A stretch of 64,000 nucleotides of DNA from Cyclobacteriaceae bacterium (GCA_013141055.1 JABFRS010000002.1:248001-312000); one strand, 5' to 3'; numbered from the stretch's first letter, positions 17,057 through 26,718 are shown. Numbers and translations: made by a program. The notes: generated from the sequence alone by a model not told the origin.

Positions 17057-18094
17057 CTATTTTGTTAGCGCAAATAAATTCATCAACCCATCAATCTGAT
17101 CATGGTCCAGGAAAGCTTTTCCTTCATGGATCACCACACGATATCGGAAGGTCGCCGATTGCTTTTTCTTAAGGGTTAAATTTAACTCTTCTTTCCCCTG
17201 ACTGAAAATCTTTCTTCCCAACGGGTTGGCGGCAAAGAGACCATATCCTCTCGCATGCCAGTAAGTAGGTGCTCCTATATTGCCGGGATGATCAATGATA
17301 GCAATCGAAATCTTCGATCCATCTTTCTCTCCATTCAGGCATGTCCAGGAGGAGCGTTTTGACCATGTATCATCTCCGGTAATTCCTTCACGATTAACAT
17401 ACAAGCCTGTCACTCCCGCATTGCTGGTCATCGGTACCTTTGTCACTATTCCATTCGCATCAACAAAGTTATCTTCCTGTTTGGAGGGCATTTCAAGTTC
17501 ACGGGCCACCCGTAATCCAAGCAATCCATCCTTTACATCTTTGAAGATCACTTCGGGCACCTTTGCTGTGAGCGTGCTGGTCCGGTCAATTAAAAGATCA
17601 CCGTTAAGTTCACTGAATGTAAAATAAGTTGTTTCCTCCAGCAATACTTCGCCTGCCTGATTCACCCAATTACTTTTGGTTATCAATGAAAGTGAATTAC
17701 CCTTATCATTACCACCTGAAATTATCTTGACATGCTTTATGGATCCATACATTGATTTTTTCTCAGCAGCAATGGCACTGCTATTATTCCAGAAATCAAG
17801 ACCATTCACACTCTCATAATTCAACCACAGACCCACATGATGTGGATGATCGGTACGCTCACCGGGTCTTGGTGAAATCGGATAACCTCTTGTTATTGTT
17901 ATTCCCGAAAGTGTTTTGATGGGAAACAGCACCGGCTTTTCCGTAGAATCAAAGTAGCAATAAGAAGTGATCAGTTTCTTGTTATAGAAGATTTCGAACT
18001 TCTTCTTCTCTGGACTTTCACGAAAAGTGAAACCGGATTGTCCGTTTGCCAACAAGCTGAAGCAAGCCAAACATAAAGCAAAAAAAACTTTCAT
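17057..18094 (-). CDS. PmoA-like (DUF6807) secreted protein
   Basis: A 345-residue secreted protein with a signal peptide ending LLANGQ. It carries the family pattern named for methane oxygenase PmoA, here unrelated to methane oxidation: PGERTDHPHHVGLWLNYE near residues 94-111 and a HARGYGLFAANPLGR segment later. Members occur beside sugar oxidoreductases in Bacteroidota. The start ATG overlaps the stop of the upstream Gfo/Idh/MocA gene by one base (TGATG), and the next gene follows after 1 bp. Translational coupling is therefore very likely. Enzymatic role unproven; a 3-keto-sugar-related function is inferred. Confidence 0.82.
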   Translation of the reverse strand: MKVFFALCLACFSLLANGQSGFTFRESPEKKKFEIFYNKKLITSYCYFDSTEKPVLFPIKTLSGITITRGYPISPRPGERTDHPHHVGLWLNYESVNGLDFWNNSSAIAAEKKSMYGSIKHVKIISGGNDKGNSLSLITKSNWVNQAGEVLLEETTYFTFSELNGDLLIDRTSTLTAKVPEVIFKDVKDGLLGLRVARELEMPSKQEDNFVDANGIVTKVPMTSNAGVTGLYVNREGITGDDTWSKRSSWTCLNGEKDGSKISIAIIDHPGNIGAPTYWHARGYGLFAANPLGRKIFSQGKEELNLTLKKKQSATFRYRVVIHEGKAFLDHDQIDGLMNLFALTK

Positions 18095-19446
18095 CAGTAT
18101 TTAAATATTTTTCCGCCTGCCATTACTTCCTGTTTACTTTCATCAAAGGTTGCCTTCTCTCCCGTTCTGGATGCTGCTGTCGTCATGATGCAGGCGATTG
18201 CATGAGAGTATCCCGCTTCCACCGGGGCATTTGTTTCTTTCCGGTCTCGTACACATTGCATCCAGTTGAGCATATGATTCGTTGTCAGCACATCGCCGCC
18301 GGTATTCGCTGCCGTCACCACGGTCTCATCCTTGACATTCAGATCCATTGATGCAAGAAGGTTAGGCTTCATGTTCATCGCTTTTGCATGATTCTCCATA
18401 AGACCCCCGCTGTTGGAAACCTTATTGGTGGATAAATTCAACTCTCCTCCATTAGAGTAATAAACCTCTTTCGGCTTATCTTCTCCATTGTGCATACGTG
18501 AAGCAAACGTCACCTGAAATCCACTGGAAGGATCTGCTTCCGGACCGTAATCAAATACTGCTGTAAGCGTATCCCAGTTCTTACGCCCATCTTTCCACAT
18601 ATAAATGCCTCCATTGGCCGTCACACTTCGTGGATGCTTCAGTTTGGAAAACCAATGAACAGTATCGATCTGATGACTCATCCATTGACCTGGCAATCCT
18701 GAAGAGTAAGGCCAGAACAATCTGAACTCAAGATGCTTGCGCGCGTCAAATGGTTCAGCAGGACGATTCATCAGGAATCGCTTCCAATCTGTGTCTTCTT
18801 CTTTCATCTGTGCAACAAGCGCTTCTCTTCTCCAGCGACCCGGCTGATTAACATTCCAGGTAAGTTCTACCATGGTAATAGGTCCGAACTTTCCTTGCTG
18901 TATAAATTCTGACGCAGCCTGATAGTTGGCTCCGCTTCTTCTCTGAGAACCTATCTGAATGATCTTTTTTGATTCCTTAATTGCTTTCAATGCTGCGCGA
19001 TTGTCCTCCATCGTTTCAGCAAATGGCTTCTCAACATAGGCATCACAATTATTCTTAACGGCTTCGATCGCATGGAGTGCATGCTGAAAATCGGCAGTAC
19101 TGATAATGACCGCATCAATATCTTTCGAGCCATAGAGCTCCTCATTGTTGCGATATGCCTTAACATCATGTCCCAGTTTTTCTTTGAGGAATGCCTGACC
19201 TGCTTCGCGTTTTACTTTCCAGATATCAGAAACGCCCACCATATCAAAGTTGAGCTCCTTATAGTGACTCATAAAAGCTGGCACCAGCGAGCTCTTGAAC
19301 CGGTCTGAAAATCCAACAACTCCCACACGGACACGGTCATTCGCACCGATGATGTTGCCATAACTTTCGGCACTGAAAGCCATAGATCCCAGGTAGGTAG
19401 CAGTTGCGGCCATCGCTGATTTCTTTAGAAAATTTCTTCTCTTCAT
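18094..19446 (-). CDS. Gfo/Idh/MocA family oxidoreductase with Tat signal
   Basis: A 450-residue oxidoreductase with a twin-arginine start (KRRNFLKK at residues 2-9), so it is exported folded with its cofactor. A Rossmann segment VGVVGFSDRF and the EKPFA motif (Lys140) mark the family. GQWMSHQIDTVHW contributes catalytic residues. In characterised Bacteroidota clusters, proteins like this oxidise glycans at C3 before cleavage. The gene is 24 bp downstream of the DUF1080 gene and overlaps the PmoA-like gene by one base. Substrate unknown. Confidence 0.9.
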   Translation of the reverse strand: MKRRNFLKKSAMAATATYLGSMAFSAESYGNIIGANDRVRVGVVGFSDRFKSSLVPAFMSHYKELNFDMVGVSDIWKVKREAGQAFLKEKLGHDVKAYRNNEELYGSKDIDAVIISTADFQHALHAIEAVKNNCDAYVEKPFAETMEDNRAALKAIKESKKIIQIGSQRRSGANYQAASEFIQQGKFGPITMVELTWNVNQPGRWRREALVAQMKEEDTDWKRFLMNRPAEPFDARKHLEFRLFWPYSSGLPGQWMSHQIDTVHWFSKLKHPRSVTANGGIYMWKDGRKNWDTLTAVFDYGPEADPSSGFQVTFASRMHNGEDKPKEVYYSNGGELNLSTNKVSNSGGLMENHAKAMNMKPNLLASMDLNVKDETVVTAANTGGDVLTTNHMLNWMQCVRDRKETNAPVEAGYSHAIACIMTTAASRTGEKATFDESKQEVMAGGKIFKY

Positions 19447-19470
19447 AGTTCTGAAGTTTTATTTTGGACT

Positions 19471-20820
19471 TTATTTAATCAGTTCTTTGATCTTAATGCT
19501 CCTGAAGGATACCTGATCACCATGGTCTTGTATAAGAATACGTCCTTTCGGTGCCATTCCAAACTCAGGCCACTCAGCATACTTGCTTCTTGCCACCAGC
19601 GCCTGATAGATCAATGATCCACGCTGATACTCAACAACTTTATATCCATTGAGCCAGTGTTCCACACGATTGTCAGGATATACAATGACTCTTCCGCTGT
19701 TCCACTCTCCCATTTTATGCTGACCTCTTTTTACCTGAAGGGAAGGAATAAGATCATACAAAGATGCCTGTCTTCTATTTCCCACTACTCCCATTTTTGC
19801 ATCCGGATGCTTCTCATCATCAAGCACCTGGTACTCCAGTCCGATGGCGGAACCTTTGTTGGCCTCTTTCTCCGTTACAAAATATTTGACACCGCTGTTG
19901 GCACCTTCCGTCAACTTAAATTCAAACTGAAGATCAAAAGCTGCATACTCATTGGTAGTCACAATATCACCGCCGTTCTCTGATTCAGCCCCCGTTGACT
20001 TACTCACCTGAATTGCTCCGTCCTTGATCTCCCATCCTTTCTCAGGAAATTTATCTTTATATGCACCTCTCCAGCCATTCGTGGTTGCTCCATCCCATAA
20101 AAGCTTGTACCCGTTTGCTATCTCTTGCTCCGAAATATTATTGGCAACAAAGTTCATAACGAAAATATCATCCGGTGGTGAAGGCTTAAGTCCTTCCGTT
20201 TGTATGCGGATATTTCTCCACCGGATCTTCTTACCGACTTCTTCCTGTTTGCTGATCGAATGCACCTGAAGTGCGATGAATCCTTTACGCGTTACATTGT
20301 CAACAACATTGGCGGTAGCGATGCCATTCACCCATACACGCATGACATCTCCGATACATTCAACATGAAGTTTATTCCAGTCGTTCTTTTTGTATGCTGA
20401 CTTTGCATTTGGATTATACTCGAGGGGATAAAGCCATTCTCTTCTGCCTTCATCATAGATCCCCCCTGTCCACGCCCGGGGAGATGGATCAATTTCAATC
20501 TGGTAACCATGAACGCGACCTTTCTGATAGTCCTCCTTGCTTTCACTGCGAAACTGAATACCGGAATTCATATCATCATCAAGCTTATACTCAAGCTCAA
20601 GAATAAAATCATCGTAGAGTTTTTCTGTTACCAGAAATGAGTTGGGTTCATTAAGAACCGTAGTACCGATGATCTCCTTATTTTTTATTTCGTAAGTAGC
20701 CTTGCCGTTGAGCTGTTTCCAGCCACTAAGATCTTTACCATTAAAAAGGTTATTCCATTTTGCCTGGCTGTGTGCAATAAACGGTGCAATAATGAAGAGC
20801 AACAGTGCAACTTTTTGCAT
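19471..20820 (-). CDS. Tandem DUF1080 (3-keto-disaccharide hydrolase family) protein
   Basis: A 449-residue secreted protein with two DUF1080 jelly-roll domains. The first (about 20-205) starts FNGKDLSGWKQL. The second (about 230-449) starts LLWDGATTNGWRGAYKDK. A signal peptide ends IAHSQA. DUF1080 members include hydrolases that cleave 3-keto-glycosides made by Gfo/Idh/MocA oxidoreductases. This gene is first of a four-gene minus-strand cluster with two such oxidoreductases. Two domains in one chain is a common variant, and either copy could be inactive. Confidence 0.88.
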   Translation of the reverse strand: MQKVALLLFIIAPFIAHSQAKWNNLFNGKDLSGWKQLNGKATYEIKNKEIIGTTVLNEPNSFLVTEKLYDDFILELEYKLDDDMNSGIQFRSESKEDYQKGRVHGYQIEIDPSPRAWTGGIYDEGRREWLYPLEYNPNAKSAYKKNDWNKLHVECIGDVMRVWVNGIATANVVDNVTRKGFIALQVHSISKQEEVGKKIRWRNIRIQTEGLKPSPPDDIFVMNFVANNISEQEIANGYKLLWDGATTNGWRGAYKDKFPEKGWEIKDGAIQVSKSTGAESENGGDIVTTNEYAAFDLQFEFKLTEGANSGVKYFVTEKEANKGSAIGLEYQVLDDEKHPDAKMGVVGNRRQASLYDLIPSLQVKRGQHKMGEWNSGRVIVYPDNRVEHWLNGYKVVEYQRGSLIYQALVARSKYAEWPEFGMAPKGRILIQDHGDQVSFRSIKIKELIK

Positions 20821-20926
20821 AAGAGATTTCCGAATGATGTATCAAACAAGATCGGAAAAAATAGCAATAGTTTACCAGGAAAATGATAAACGGTTCTCCA
20901 TTAAAAATAGAAACGAGAGTGAATTG

Positions 20927-21142
20927 TTAACTGATGGATTCCAGATAGAGATCCTCTACTTTCTTTCTTGCCCAGGCTGTCTTTCGTAAAAAGACAAGAC
21001 TTGACTTTATGCTCGGATCATGTATAAAGCAATTAATTGCAATACGATTTCCTAGTTCTTCCCATCCATAACGGTCCACCAGGTGCGTCAGGATCATTTC
21101 AAGAGTTTGTCCGTGCAAAGGATTATTGGGTTGTTTTTCCAT
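20927..21142 (-). CDS. VF530 family DNA-binding protein
   Basis: A 71-residue protein with the VF530 (DUF2132) signature [17 protein letters not shown], the GWEELG-I-I-CF segment and [18 protein letters not shown]. The family has a small helical fold and is annotated as DNA-binding; its targets are unknown. It lies 4 bp after the stop of the helical gene upstream on the same strand, so both are likely co-translated. Length is standard. Confidence 0.9.
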   Translation of the reverse strand: MEKQPNNPLHGQTLEMILTHLVDRYGWEELGNRIAINCFIHDPSIKSSLVFLRKTAWARKKVEDLYLESIS

Positions 21143-21146
21143 TGGA

Positions 21147-21620
21147 TTACGCCAGGTTCGCTATCGCTTGCAGATAGTCGTACTGCAAATCCTCTGGCAA
21201 TTTAGTCAAGGTTGCGTGGATTTTCTTTAGTTGCTGCTGATATAAATTTACAAGCACCTGACTGCTTTTGTAGCGGATCCCGCTATCTTTTAAAAGCGTG
21301 CAAAAACGGATTCTTATTTCAAGCTCAGTTTGCTTGTTCCCGGAGTAACGGATTTGCTTATTGGCCATACGCAGGATCTTGCGAAGGGTCTTCTTTGCGA
21401 AATAAATATTCCCTCTTGACACCTCACCAAACATCTCCTCCATGTCGGCCATGACACTCTGGACGTATGAGTTCTCATCTTCTGACTCAAACAAAAGATA
21501 AGTCAGCAGCTCCTTATTGTCCTTCTTGTACTTTGCCAGCCTGAAAACCAGCTCCCTCAATTCTTCGTCTTCCTTCGACTTGAGCTCTTTCTTTATTTCA
21601 CTGACCGTCGCTGATTTCAT
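21147..21620 (-). CDS. DUF6155-like all-helical protein
   Basis: A 157-residue helical protein rich in Lys, Leu and Glu. The motifs [20 protein letters not shown] and [20 protein letters not shown] recall the DUF6155 family seen in Bacteroidota, but this is from memory. The start is set at the ATG at 21620; an upstream TTG would add two residues. It lies 4 bp upstream of the VF530 gene. No catalytic residues or membrane segments. Function unknown. Confidence 0.7.
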   Translation of the reverse strand: MKSATVSEIKKELKSKEDEELRELVFRLAKYKKDNKELLTYLLFESEDENSYVQSVMADMEEMFGEVSRGNIYFAKKTLRKILRMANKQIRYSGNKQTELEIRIRFCTLLKDSGIRYKSSQVLVNLYQQQLKKIHATLTKLPEDLQYDYLQAIANLA

Positions 21621-21675
21621 CTGCAAATTTCGTCTCGAAATTTACAAAACATTTTATCCAATCGTAATGCGACTG

Positions 21676-22782
21676 TTACTCCCACCATTTCGAACCCGGT
21701 GCAATGCTGTCAAGACGGATCGGGTCACCAATGACCGGTGTCGTCAGCTTTGCCTTGAGCGAATCAGCAGCCTTCACTGCTCTGTCAATAGGTTCCGTCC
21801 AGGGATGAAGTGCCAGTGTGAATTTTCCCCAATGTACCGGCAACAGCACATTCGCCTGCAGGTCAATACTTGCCTGAACTGTCTGCTCTGGCATCATATG
21901 AATATAAGGCCACTTCTTATCATATTGCCCGCACTCGAGCATCACGATATCAAACGGACCATACTTCTCCCCTATCTTCTTAAACGATTCATCATAGCCT
22001 GAATCACCGCCAATGAAAAGCTTGTACTTGCCGACCTTTAAAACATAGGATGACCATAACGTCTGACCTCTTTTAAAACCTCTTCCGGAGAAGTGACGTG
22101 CCGGTGTTGATGTCAGCTCCACTCCAGTGACAACCTCTTCAGTCTGCCACCAGTCAAACTCTTTGATCTTTGATTCCTCAACGCCCCAGTATTCAAGATG
22201 TGAACCTATACCGAGTGGAACACAAAAGAATTTGGTTTTTGATTTAAGCTTAAGGACTGTATTGTAATCAAGGTGATCATAATGGTCGTGTGAGATCACA
22301 ACCAGATCAACATCGGGAAAATCTTCTATAGCATAAGGATTGGTGACCGCATAATTCTTGCTTCCAAAGTATTGAACAGGCGATGCATATGCACTAAACA
22401 CAGGATCCACTAATATCTTCTTGCCATCCACGATGATGAGATAGGTTGAATGACCAAACCATACTATCATTGGTGCGCCATCGAGAGTTTTTAAATTGGT
22501 TTTAATGGATGGTAACGTCTTTGTTGGCTCGCGATTGATTCCCTTTGAAAAGAAAAACTCCTTCATCATTTTCGGATAGGAAGTGTCTTCCGACAACATA
22601 GGAGTTTCAATCAGATTCATAAAACTACCGTCCTTGTAGTTCGGTGAATTCTTAATGCGTTCAAGGCGCTTTCCCGAAGGAAGCTTTCCAAAAGATTTCT
22701 GCTGCATAAAAAGGAAGATAACAGCACTGAGCACCAGAATGGTGATCAGCACGATTTTGAATAGATTTTTAAGGATTCTCAT
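21676..22782 (-). CDS. NAPE-PLD-like metallo-beta-lactamase-fold hydrolase
   Basis: A 368-residue protein anchored by one N-terminal helix (about 8-26). It contains the metallo-beta-lactamase motif SHDHYDHLD (His165, His167, Asp169, His170). WFGHSTYLI and DPVFSAYASPVQYFG sit upstream of it, as in N-acyl-phosphatidylethanolamine phospholipase D. A HWGKFTLALHPW segment gives the later metal ligand. It probably hydrolyses a phospholipid-type phosphodiester on the periplasmic side of the membrane. Neighbours give no further hint. Confidence 0.87.
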   Translation of the reverse strand: MRILKNLFKIVLITILVLSAVIFLFMQQKSFGKLPSGKRLERIKNSPNYKDGSFMNLIETPMLSEDTSYPKMMKEFFFSKGINREPTKTLPSIKTNLKTLDGAPMIVWFGHSTYLIIVDGKKILVDPVFSAYASPVQYFGSKNYAVTNPYAIEDFPDVDLVVISHDHYDHLDYNTVLKLKSKTKFFCVPLGIGSHLEYWGVEESKIKEFDWWQTEEVVTGVELTSTPARHFSGRGFKRGQTLWSSYVLKVGKYKLFIGGDSGYDESFKKIGEKYGPFDIVMLECGQYDKKWPYIHMMPEQTVQASIDLQANVLLPVHWGKFTLALHPWTEPIDRAVKAADSLKAKLTTPVIGDPIRLDSIAPGSKWWE

Positions 22783-22859
22783 GTGAGATCATAGTCGCGT
22801 GACCCTGGAAATTATTGTAATCCAAACCGAAACTATTGAAATCCTTAAAAGGCTCGCTA

Positions 22860-24731
22860 TTACACTACTTCACTCAGCTCAAGCCATCTCGCCGACTTCT
22901 TTTCGATCTGCTCTGAAATGCTTTTCACCTGCTGCGACCATTTCAGCAATTGCTCATGACTGGTCTCTCCACTGTTAAGCTTTACGGTCACTTCAGCTTT
23001 TTCAGCTTCCAGTTGGGCGATCTCTTTCTCCAGTTGCTCATACTCCTTCTTTTCCTTAATGGAAACCTTCTTCTTTCCGTTTGACGGGATCTCTTTAACA
23101 GCGATTGGTGCTACGACTTCATCTTCATCATCTACACCTTCTGTGTGCTCACCTTTCAGGGTGTCACGGTAATAGGTATAGTTACCATTGAACATCCTGA
23201 TCTTTCCATCTCCTTCAAAAATGAAGAGCTGATCCACCAGGTGATCCATAAAGTAACGATCGTGAGACACGAGCAATAAACATCCACCAAATTTCTCAAG
23301 GAAATCTTCCAGGACATTAAGAGTATCAATATCAAAATCATTCGTGGGCTCATCAAGCACCAGGAAGTTTGGACTCTTCACGAGAAGCTTCAGCAACTGA
23401 AGACGTTTCTTCTCACCGCCACTCAGCTTCTCAATAAACGTATATTGCTTTTCCGGTGGGAATAAGAAATTCTCCAGGAACTTTGCAGCAGACAATTGAC
23501 TTCCGTCAGAAAGCGTAATGAATTCTGCAATCTCTTTTACTTCTTCGATAATACGATTCTGAGGATTCAGCGTCATGCTGTCCTGAGTGAAGTATCCGAA
23601 CTTGGTCGTAGCGCCTGGCATCACCAGTCCGCTATCAGGTTTGGCCTGCTGTGTAATGATGTTGAGGAAGGTTGATTTTCCTACACCGTTCTTGCCCACC
23701 ACACCAATACGATCGAACTTCTTGAACACGCACGAGAAATCTTCAATCACCACCTGGTCACCGTACTTCTTCTTAATGTGTTCTACTTCAAGGATCTTTC
23801 CTCCCTGACGCGACTCTTTAATATCCAACTCAAGTCTGTCTTTGCGAAGATCCTGAGATGCTACTTTTTCCAGTTCGTAATATGCTTCAATTCTATACTT
23901 CGCTTTGGTTCCGCGGGCTCTTGGCTGCTTGCGCATCCATTCAAGTTCTTTCTTCAGGAGAAGTCGTGCTTTGGACACTTCTGTCTTTAGCATCTCTTCC
24001 CTTTCAGATTTCTTTTCGAGAAAGTAAGCGTAGTTGCCTTTATATCTGAAAAGCTTGCCGCGATCCAGTTCTATAATTTCATTGGCTACATTATCCAGGA
24101 AATAACGATCGTGGGTAACCATGATCAATGTGATGTTCGGTCCGGAAAGATATTCCTCCAGCCATTCGATGGCTGTTAAGTCAAGGTGATTGGTAGGCTC
24201 ATCCATGATGATAAGATCCGGACTTGCCAACAGGAGCTGAGCGAGGAAGATCCGTTTCTTCTGACCACCGGAGAGTTCACCGAATTTCCTGTCAAGGTCA
24301 GGCACATCCAGCTTCGTTGTTACCTCCTGAACCTTCGCATCATAATCCCATGCATTATACTCTTCCATTTTCTCAAGAGCATCCTGCATACGCTGGGCAG
24401 GAACATCCGGATGATGAAGACAGTCTTCGTATTCTTTTACAACGGCCGCAACCTTGTTGGATGAATCAAACAAAATGTCTTTTACCTGCTTCTGGTTGTC
24501 GACCTGAGGCTGCTGCGTAAGAATTCCAACGCGGATCCCGTCGCGAACTACAACTTTACCAGTATCGGATTTCAGTTCTCCTGTAAGGAGCTTGAGTAAT
24601 GTTGATTTGCCGACCCCATTATTTCCAACCATGGCAAATTTTTCCCCTTTTGAGATACCCAGGGAGATGTCACGAAACAGCCATTTGTCATTAAATGCTT
24701 TGGAAATGAGCTCTGCAGAAAGATAATTCAC
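22860..24731 (-). CDS. ABC-F family ATPase, Uup-like
   Basis: A 623-residue cytoplasmic protein with two ABC ATPase domains and no membrane region. The first P-loop is GNNGVGKST (36-44) and the second GKNGVGKST (about residue 343). Signature motifs are LSGGQKKR and LSGGEKKR. The Glu-rich inter-domain linker contains MRKQPRARGTKAK, typical of ABC-F. A C-terminal coiled coil follows residue 560, as in Uup. ABC-F proteins act on the ribosome or on branched DNA. The start is GTG, with no good ATG, and a TATCTTTG promoter element lies 21 bp before it. Confidence 0.93.
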   Translation of the reverse strand: MNYLSAELISKAFNDKWLFRDISLGISKGEKFAMVGNNGVGKSTLLKLLTGELKSDTGKVVVRDGIRVGILTQQPQVDNQKQVKDILFDSSNKVAAVVKEYEDCLHHPDVPAQRMQDALEKMEEYNAWDYDAKVQEVTTKLDVPDLDRKFGELSGGQKKRIFLAQLLLASPDLIIMDEPTNHLDLTAIEWLEEYLSGPNITLIMVTHDRYFLDNVANEIIELDRGKLFRYKGNYAYFLEKKSEREEMLKTEVSKARLLLKKELEWMRKQPRARGTKAKYRIEAYYELEKVASQDLRKDRLELDIKESRQGGKILEVEHIKKKYGDQVVIEDFSCVFKKFDRIGVVGKNGVGKSTFLNIITQQAKPDSGLVMPGATTKFGYFTQDSMTLNPQNRIIEEVKEIAEFITLSDGSQLSAAKFLENFLFPPEKQYTFIEKLSGGEKKRLQLLKLLVKSPNFLVLDEPTNDFDIDTLNVLEDFLEKFGGCLLLVSHDRYFMDHLVDQLFIFEGDGKIRMFNGNYTYYRDTLKGEHTEGVDDEDEVVAPIAVKEIPSNGKKKVSIKEKKEYEQLEKEIAQLEAEKAEVTVKLNSGETSHEQLLKWSQQVKSISEQIEKKSARWLELSEVV

Positions 24732-24752
24732 GGAAATCGATTAAATGAGGCG

Positions 24753-24760
24753 CAAAGATA
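24753..24760 (-). promoter_or_regulatory. Bacteroidota -7 promoter element for ABC-F gene
   Basis: The minus strand reads TATCTTTG, a perfect TAnnTTTG match, 21 bp upstream of the GTG start at 24731. A clear TTTG -33 partner is not visible, so the call rests on the -7 element and position. Confidence 0.5.
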
Positions 24761-24955
24761 AGGAAAAGCTGAAAGTTGACCTTCTTTATTTGAAGAACGA
24801 GCTGTCCTGAATGGCGATTCTCAGATCAGACATGATTGCTTATAGCGCCCACCCGCCACGGCTGTCGGAGAACGTTCTGTGTTCGGTTAAAGATCATGTT
24901 TCATCAGTCAAGGTGATGCAATACACGTCTCATTAAATATGGTATCACACAAAAA

Positions 24956-25188
24956 AACAGGCCGCTCCTCTGGAGCTTACACAAAATATTTAATAACAAA
25001 TTTCTACAAACAGGTCTCCCCTGGCGGGCTAATCCAGATTTGTAAAATCGTTATACGTGATAACACCACCATGTCAAATAGTTAATCATTCTTTTATAGT
25101 CAATAGGTTCGGAAGCCCTGATAAGGGCGACCTGTTTGTAGTATGAAATTTATATGAGGTGTTCCCGGCTCCAGAGGAGCGGCCTGTT
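24956..25188. repeat. MITE-like palindromic element, copy 1
   Basis: A 233-bp element bounded by perfect 21-bp terminal inverted repeats (24956-24976 and 25168-25188, beginning AACAGGCCGC). Inside lies a second 13-bp inverted pair, CTACAAACAGGTC at 25004-25016 and its complement at 25129-25141. A GCCCTGATAAGGGC mini-hairpin (25114-25128) sits next to the inner right arm. A second copy in the same orientation lies at 28756-28990. No open reading frame is contained. No target-site duplication is obvious. It fits a non-autonomous palindromic element of the MITE or REPIN kind. Confidence 0.8.
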
Positions 25189-25238
25189 CTTAAACAAGCG
25201 AAAAAGCAAGTACTCGCTTTTAGATTTGCCGAGTCATA

Positions 25239-26180
25239 CTATCGATTATAAAACACCTCCATCCCGCTGCTCTCAAAAAACTCACCGATCACTTTGTTGT
25301 ACTGCCCGGTCTCATTTAAATAAGGAAAGTGTCCCTTACCCTTAAAAGTATAAAGCCGTGCAGCAGGGTATAGTTCTTTCAACTGTTGCCGCAGTTCAGG
25401 AAAGATCAAGGGATCATTGTCGGATTCGATCAGAAGAATATCATTGGATGATGTCAGTTCTTTTGAAGGGACAAACGAATCCACCACACAGAGATAGCGC
25501 GATAGAAATTGCTTCTTGCTCATGCCGCCATAGGATTGCTCCAGCAGGTAAGCTTCCGCCAATGGAGAATTCTCTGAAGTAGGTATTACTTTGCTTCTGA
25601 TGTTTCCACGAAAAGCAACCATCACCAGCCACTCGGGAAGGAACCGGGCTATGGATGCGGTCGTACCATTCTTCTCTTTATAAATGGAGTTGGGTGGAAA
25701 GGTATTGGCAAAGACTGCTTTCTTAAACCGGTCAGGGTAAGTAGTCTTAAGATACTGTGCAAAGTATCCGCCAAGCGACGAACCCAGAACATTCGTGGAT
25801 GCTATGTTCTCATTGTCAAGTATCTTAATGACTGCATTTCCCATTTCCGACAACGAACCTGCCGGTGGATAGGTTAATGTGATGATCCTGTATTTATTTT
25901 TGAAAGCACTGATCTGCTGCCACCATATATCATAACCTCCTGCCATCCCGTGAAGGAAGATGATGCTTTCCTTTCCATTTCCAGCAGCAAGATAATTCCA
26001 TTGCTTGCCGTCGATGGTAACGGACTTGAGAGGCAACGCACGAACTGAATCCAGTAACGCTAATTTATCATCTTCTGATCCTTTGTATAATTCTTTGAAG
26101 GTGTGCCTGGGTGTTGGATACAGATATGCGATCAGCAGCATCAGCAAGACAACATTGGCGATAATATATTTTTTTTTCAT
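25239..26180 (-). CDS. Alpha/beta hydrolase, membrane-anchored
   Basis: A 313-residue alpha/beta hydrolase with one N-terminal hydrophobic helix after the start MKKKYIIANVV. The oxyanion segment is FLHGMAGG, the nucleophile elbow GSSLGG, and the acid and histidine candidates are in ESDNDPL and GKGHFPYLN. The start is set at the ATG at 26180. A GTG 90 bp upstream would overlap the preceding gene and adds nothing family-like. The substrate is unknown. It is 25 bp downstream of the SnoaL-like lipoprotein gene and ends 50 bp from the MITE-like element. Confidence 0.85.
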   Translation of the reverse strand: MKKKYIIANVVLLMLLIAYLYPTPRHTFKELYKGSEDDKLALLDSVRALPLKSVTIDGKQWNYLAAGNGKESIIFLHGMAGGYDIWWQQISAFKNKYRIITLTYPPAGSLSEMGNAVIKILDNENIASTNVLGSSLGGYFAQYLKTTYPDRFKKAVFANTFPPNSIYKEKNGTTASIARFLPEWLVMVAFRGNIRSKVIPTSENSPLAEAYLLEQSYGGMSKKQFLSRYLCVVDSFVPSKELTSSNDILLIESDNDPLIFPELRQQLKELYPAARLYTFKGKGHFPYLNETGQYNKVIGEFFESSGMEVFYNR

Positions 26181-26205
26181 TCTGATAGTTAAATCAATAC
26201 GTTCA

Positions 26206-26718
26206 TTAAATCGGAGGCTGATCACAAAATTCTCCACCCGTACACTTAAGCGGTGTGAATATTTCAGCACGGATCATCCACTGACCATTCAGCTTATGCC
26301 ACTTTGCGTAATACGTTCCACTGATTTCAATCTTTGCTCCCTTCTCCGTCCACCGTCCTACCCAGGTTCCATTCTCGGCAGCCATTTTCCATGTTGGGAA
26401 TATCTCGATCTTCTCAGGAGTACGGATATAAATTACATCAGGCTTGGCGATGAACTCACTGGCGAACCGGTCTCTGTTTTCATTCCTTCCGGATGCTTGG
26501 AAGTTTCTGGAGGTGATGCAATGATAGTCGGTCGTCCAGATGCTGGCGAGCGTGGCGGTATCTTTCTTTTGAATAGCATCATTGGACCGCGTTCTTTCGG
26601 TACGGATCAGATCTTCATCTGGAGACATTTCCATTTTTGAATTGGGATTACTGCAAGAAATACTGCTAACGACGAATGTTAAAACTATCCAATAGAAAAG
26701 GTTAGCATGCTTCATCAT
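26206..26718 (-). CDS. SnoaL-like / DUF4440 lipoprotein
   Basis: A 170-residue lipoprotein; the signal peptide ends SSISCSN, with a Cys lipidation site. The rest is an NTF2-fold domain with DEDLIRTERTRSNDAIQKKD (typical DUF4440 first helix) and TYYAKWHKLNGQWMIRAE. Start choice: ATG 26718 overlaps the stop of the upstream hydrolase as ATGA. That coupling and the signal peptide make it better than the upstream in-frame start at 26739. Function unknown; a small-molecule-binding role is possible. Confidence 0.8.
   Translation of the reverse strand: MMKHANLFYWIVLTFVVSSISCSNPNSKMEMSPDEDLIRTERTRSNDAIQKKDTATLASIWTTDYHCITSRNFQASGRNENRDRFASEFIAKPDVIYIRTPEKIEIFPTWKMAAENGTWVGRWTEKGAKIEISGTYYAKWHKLNGQWMIRAEIFTPLKCTGGEFCDQPPI

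Larger units (their letters stand above)
24732..25238. other. 507-bp intergenic region without a gene
   Basis: This gap between the ABC-F and alpha/beta-hydrolase genes contains the promoter element at 24753-24760 and a MITE-like palindromic element at 24956-25188. I see no convincing open reading frame or RNA gene in the remaining 24761-24955 and 25189-25238. Confidence 0.6.

Noticed and set aside
17057..18094. Methane oxygenase subunit
   Set aside because: The PmoA label is a database name for this soluble family; no membrane helices or copper ligands of true PmoA are present.
21517..22002. Plus-strand frame of 161 codons
   Set aside because: It runs opposite to the DUF6155-like and NAPE-PLD-like genes, whose motifs are clear; no start signal or family.
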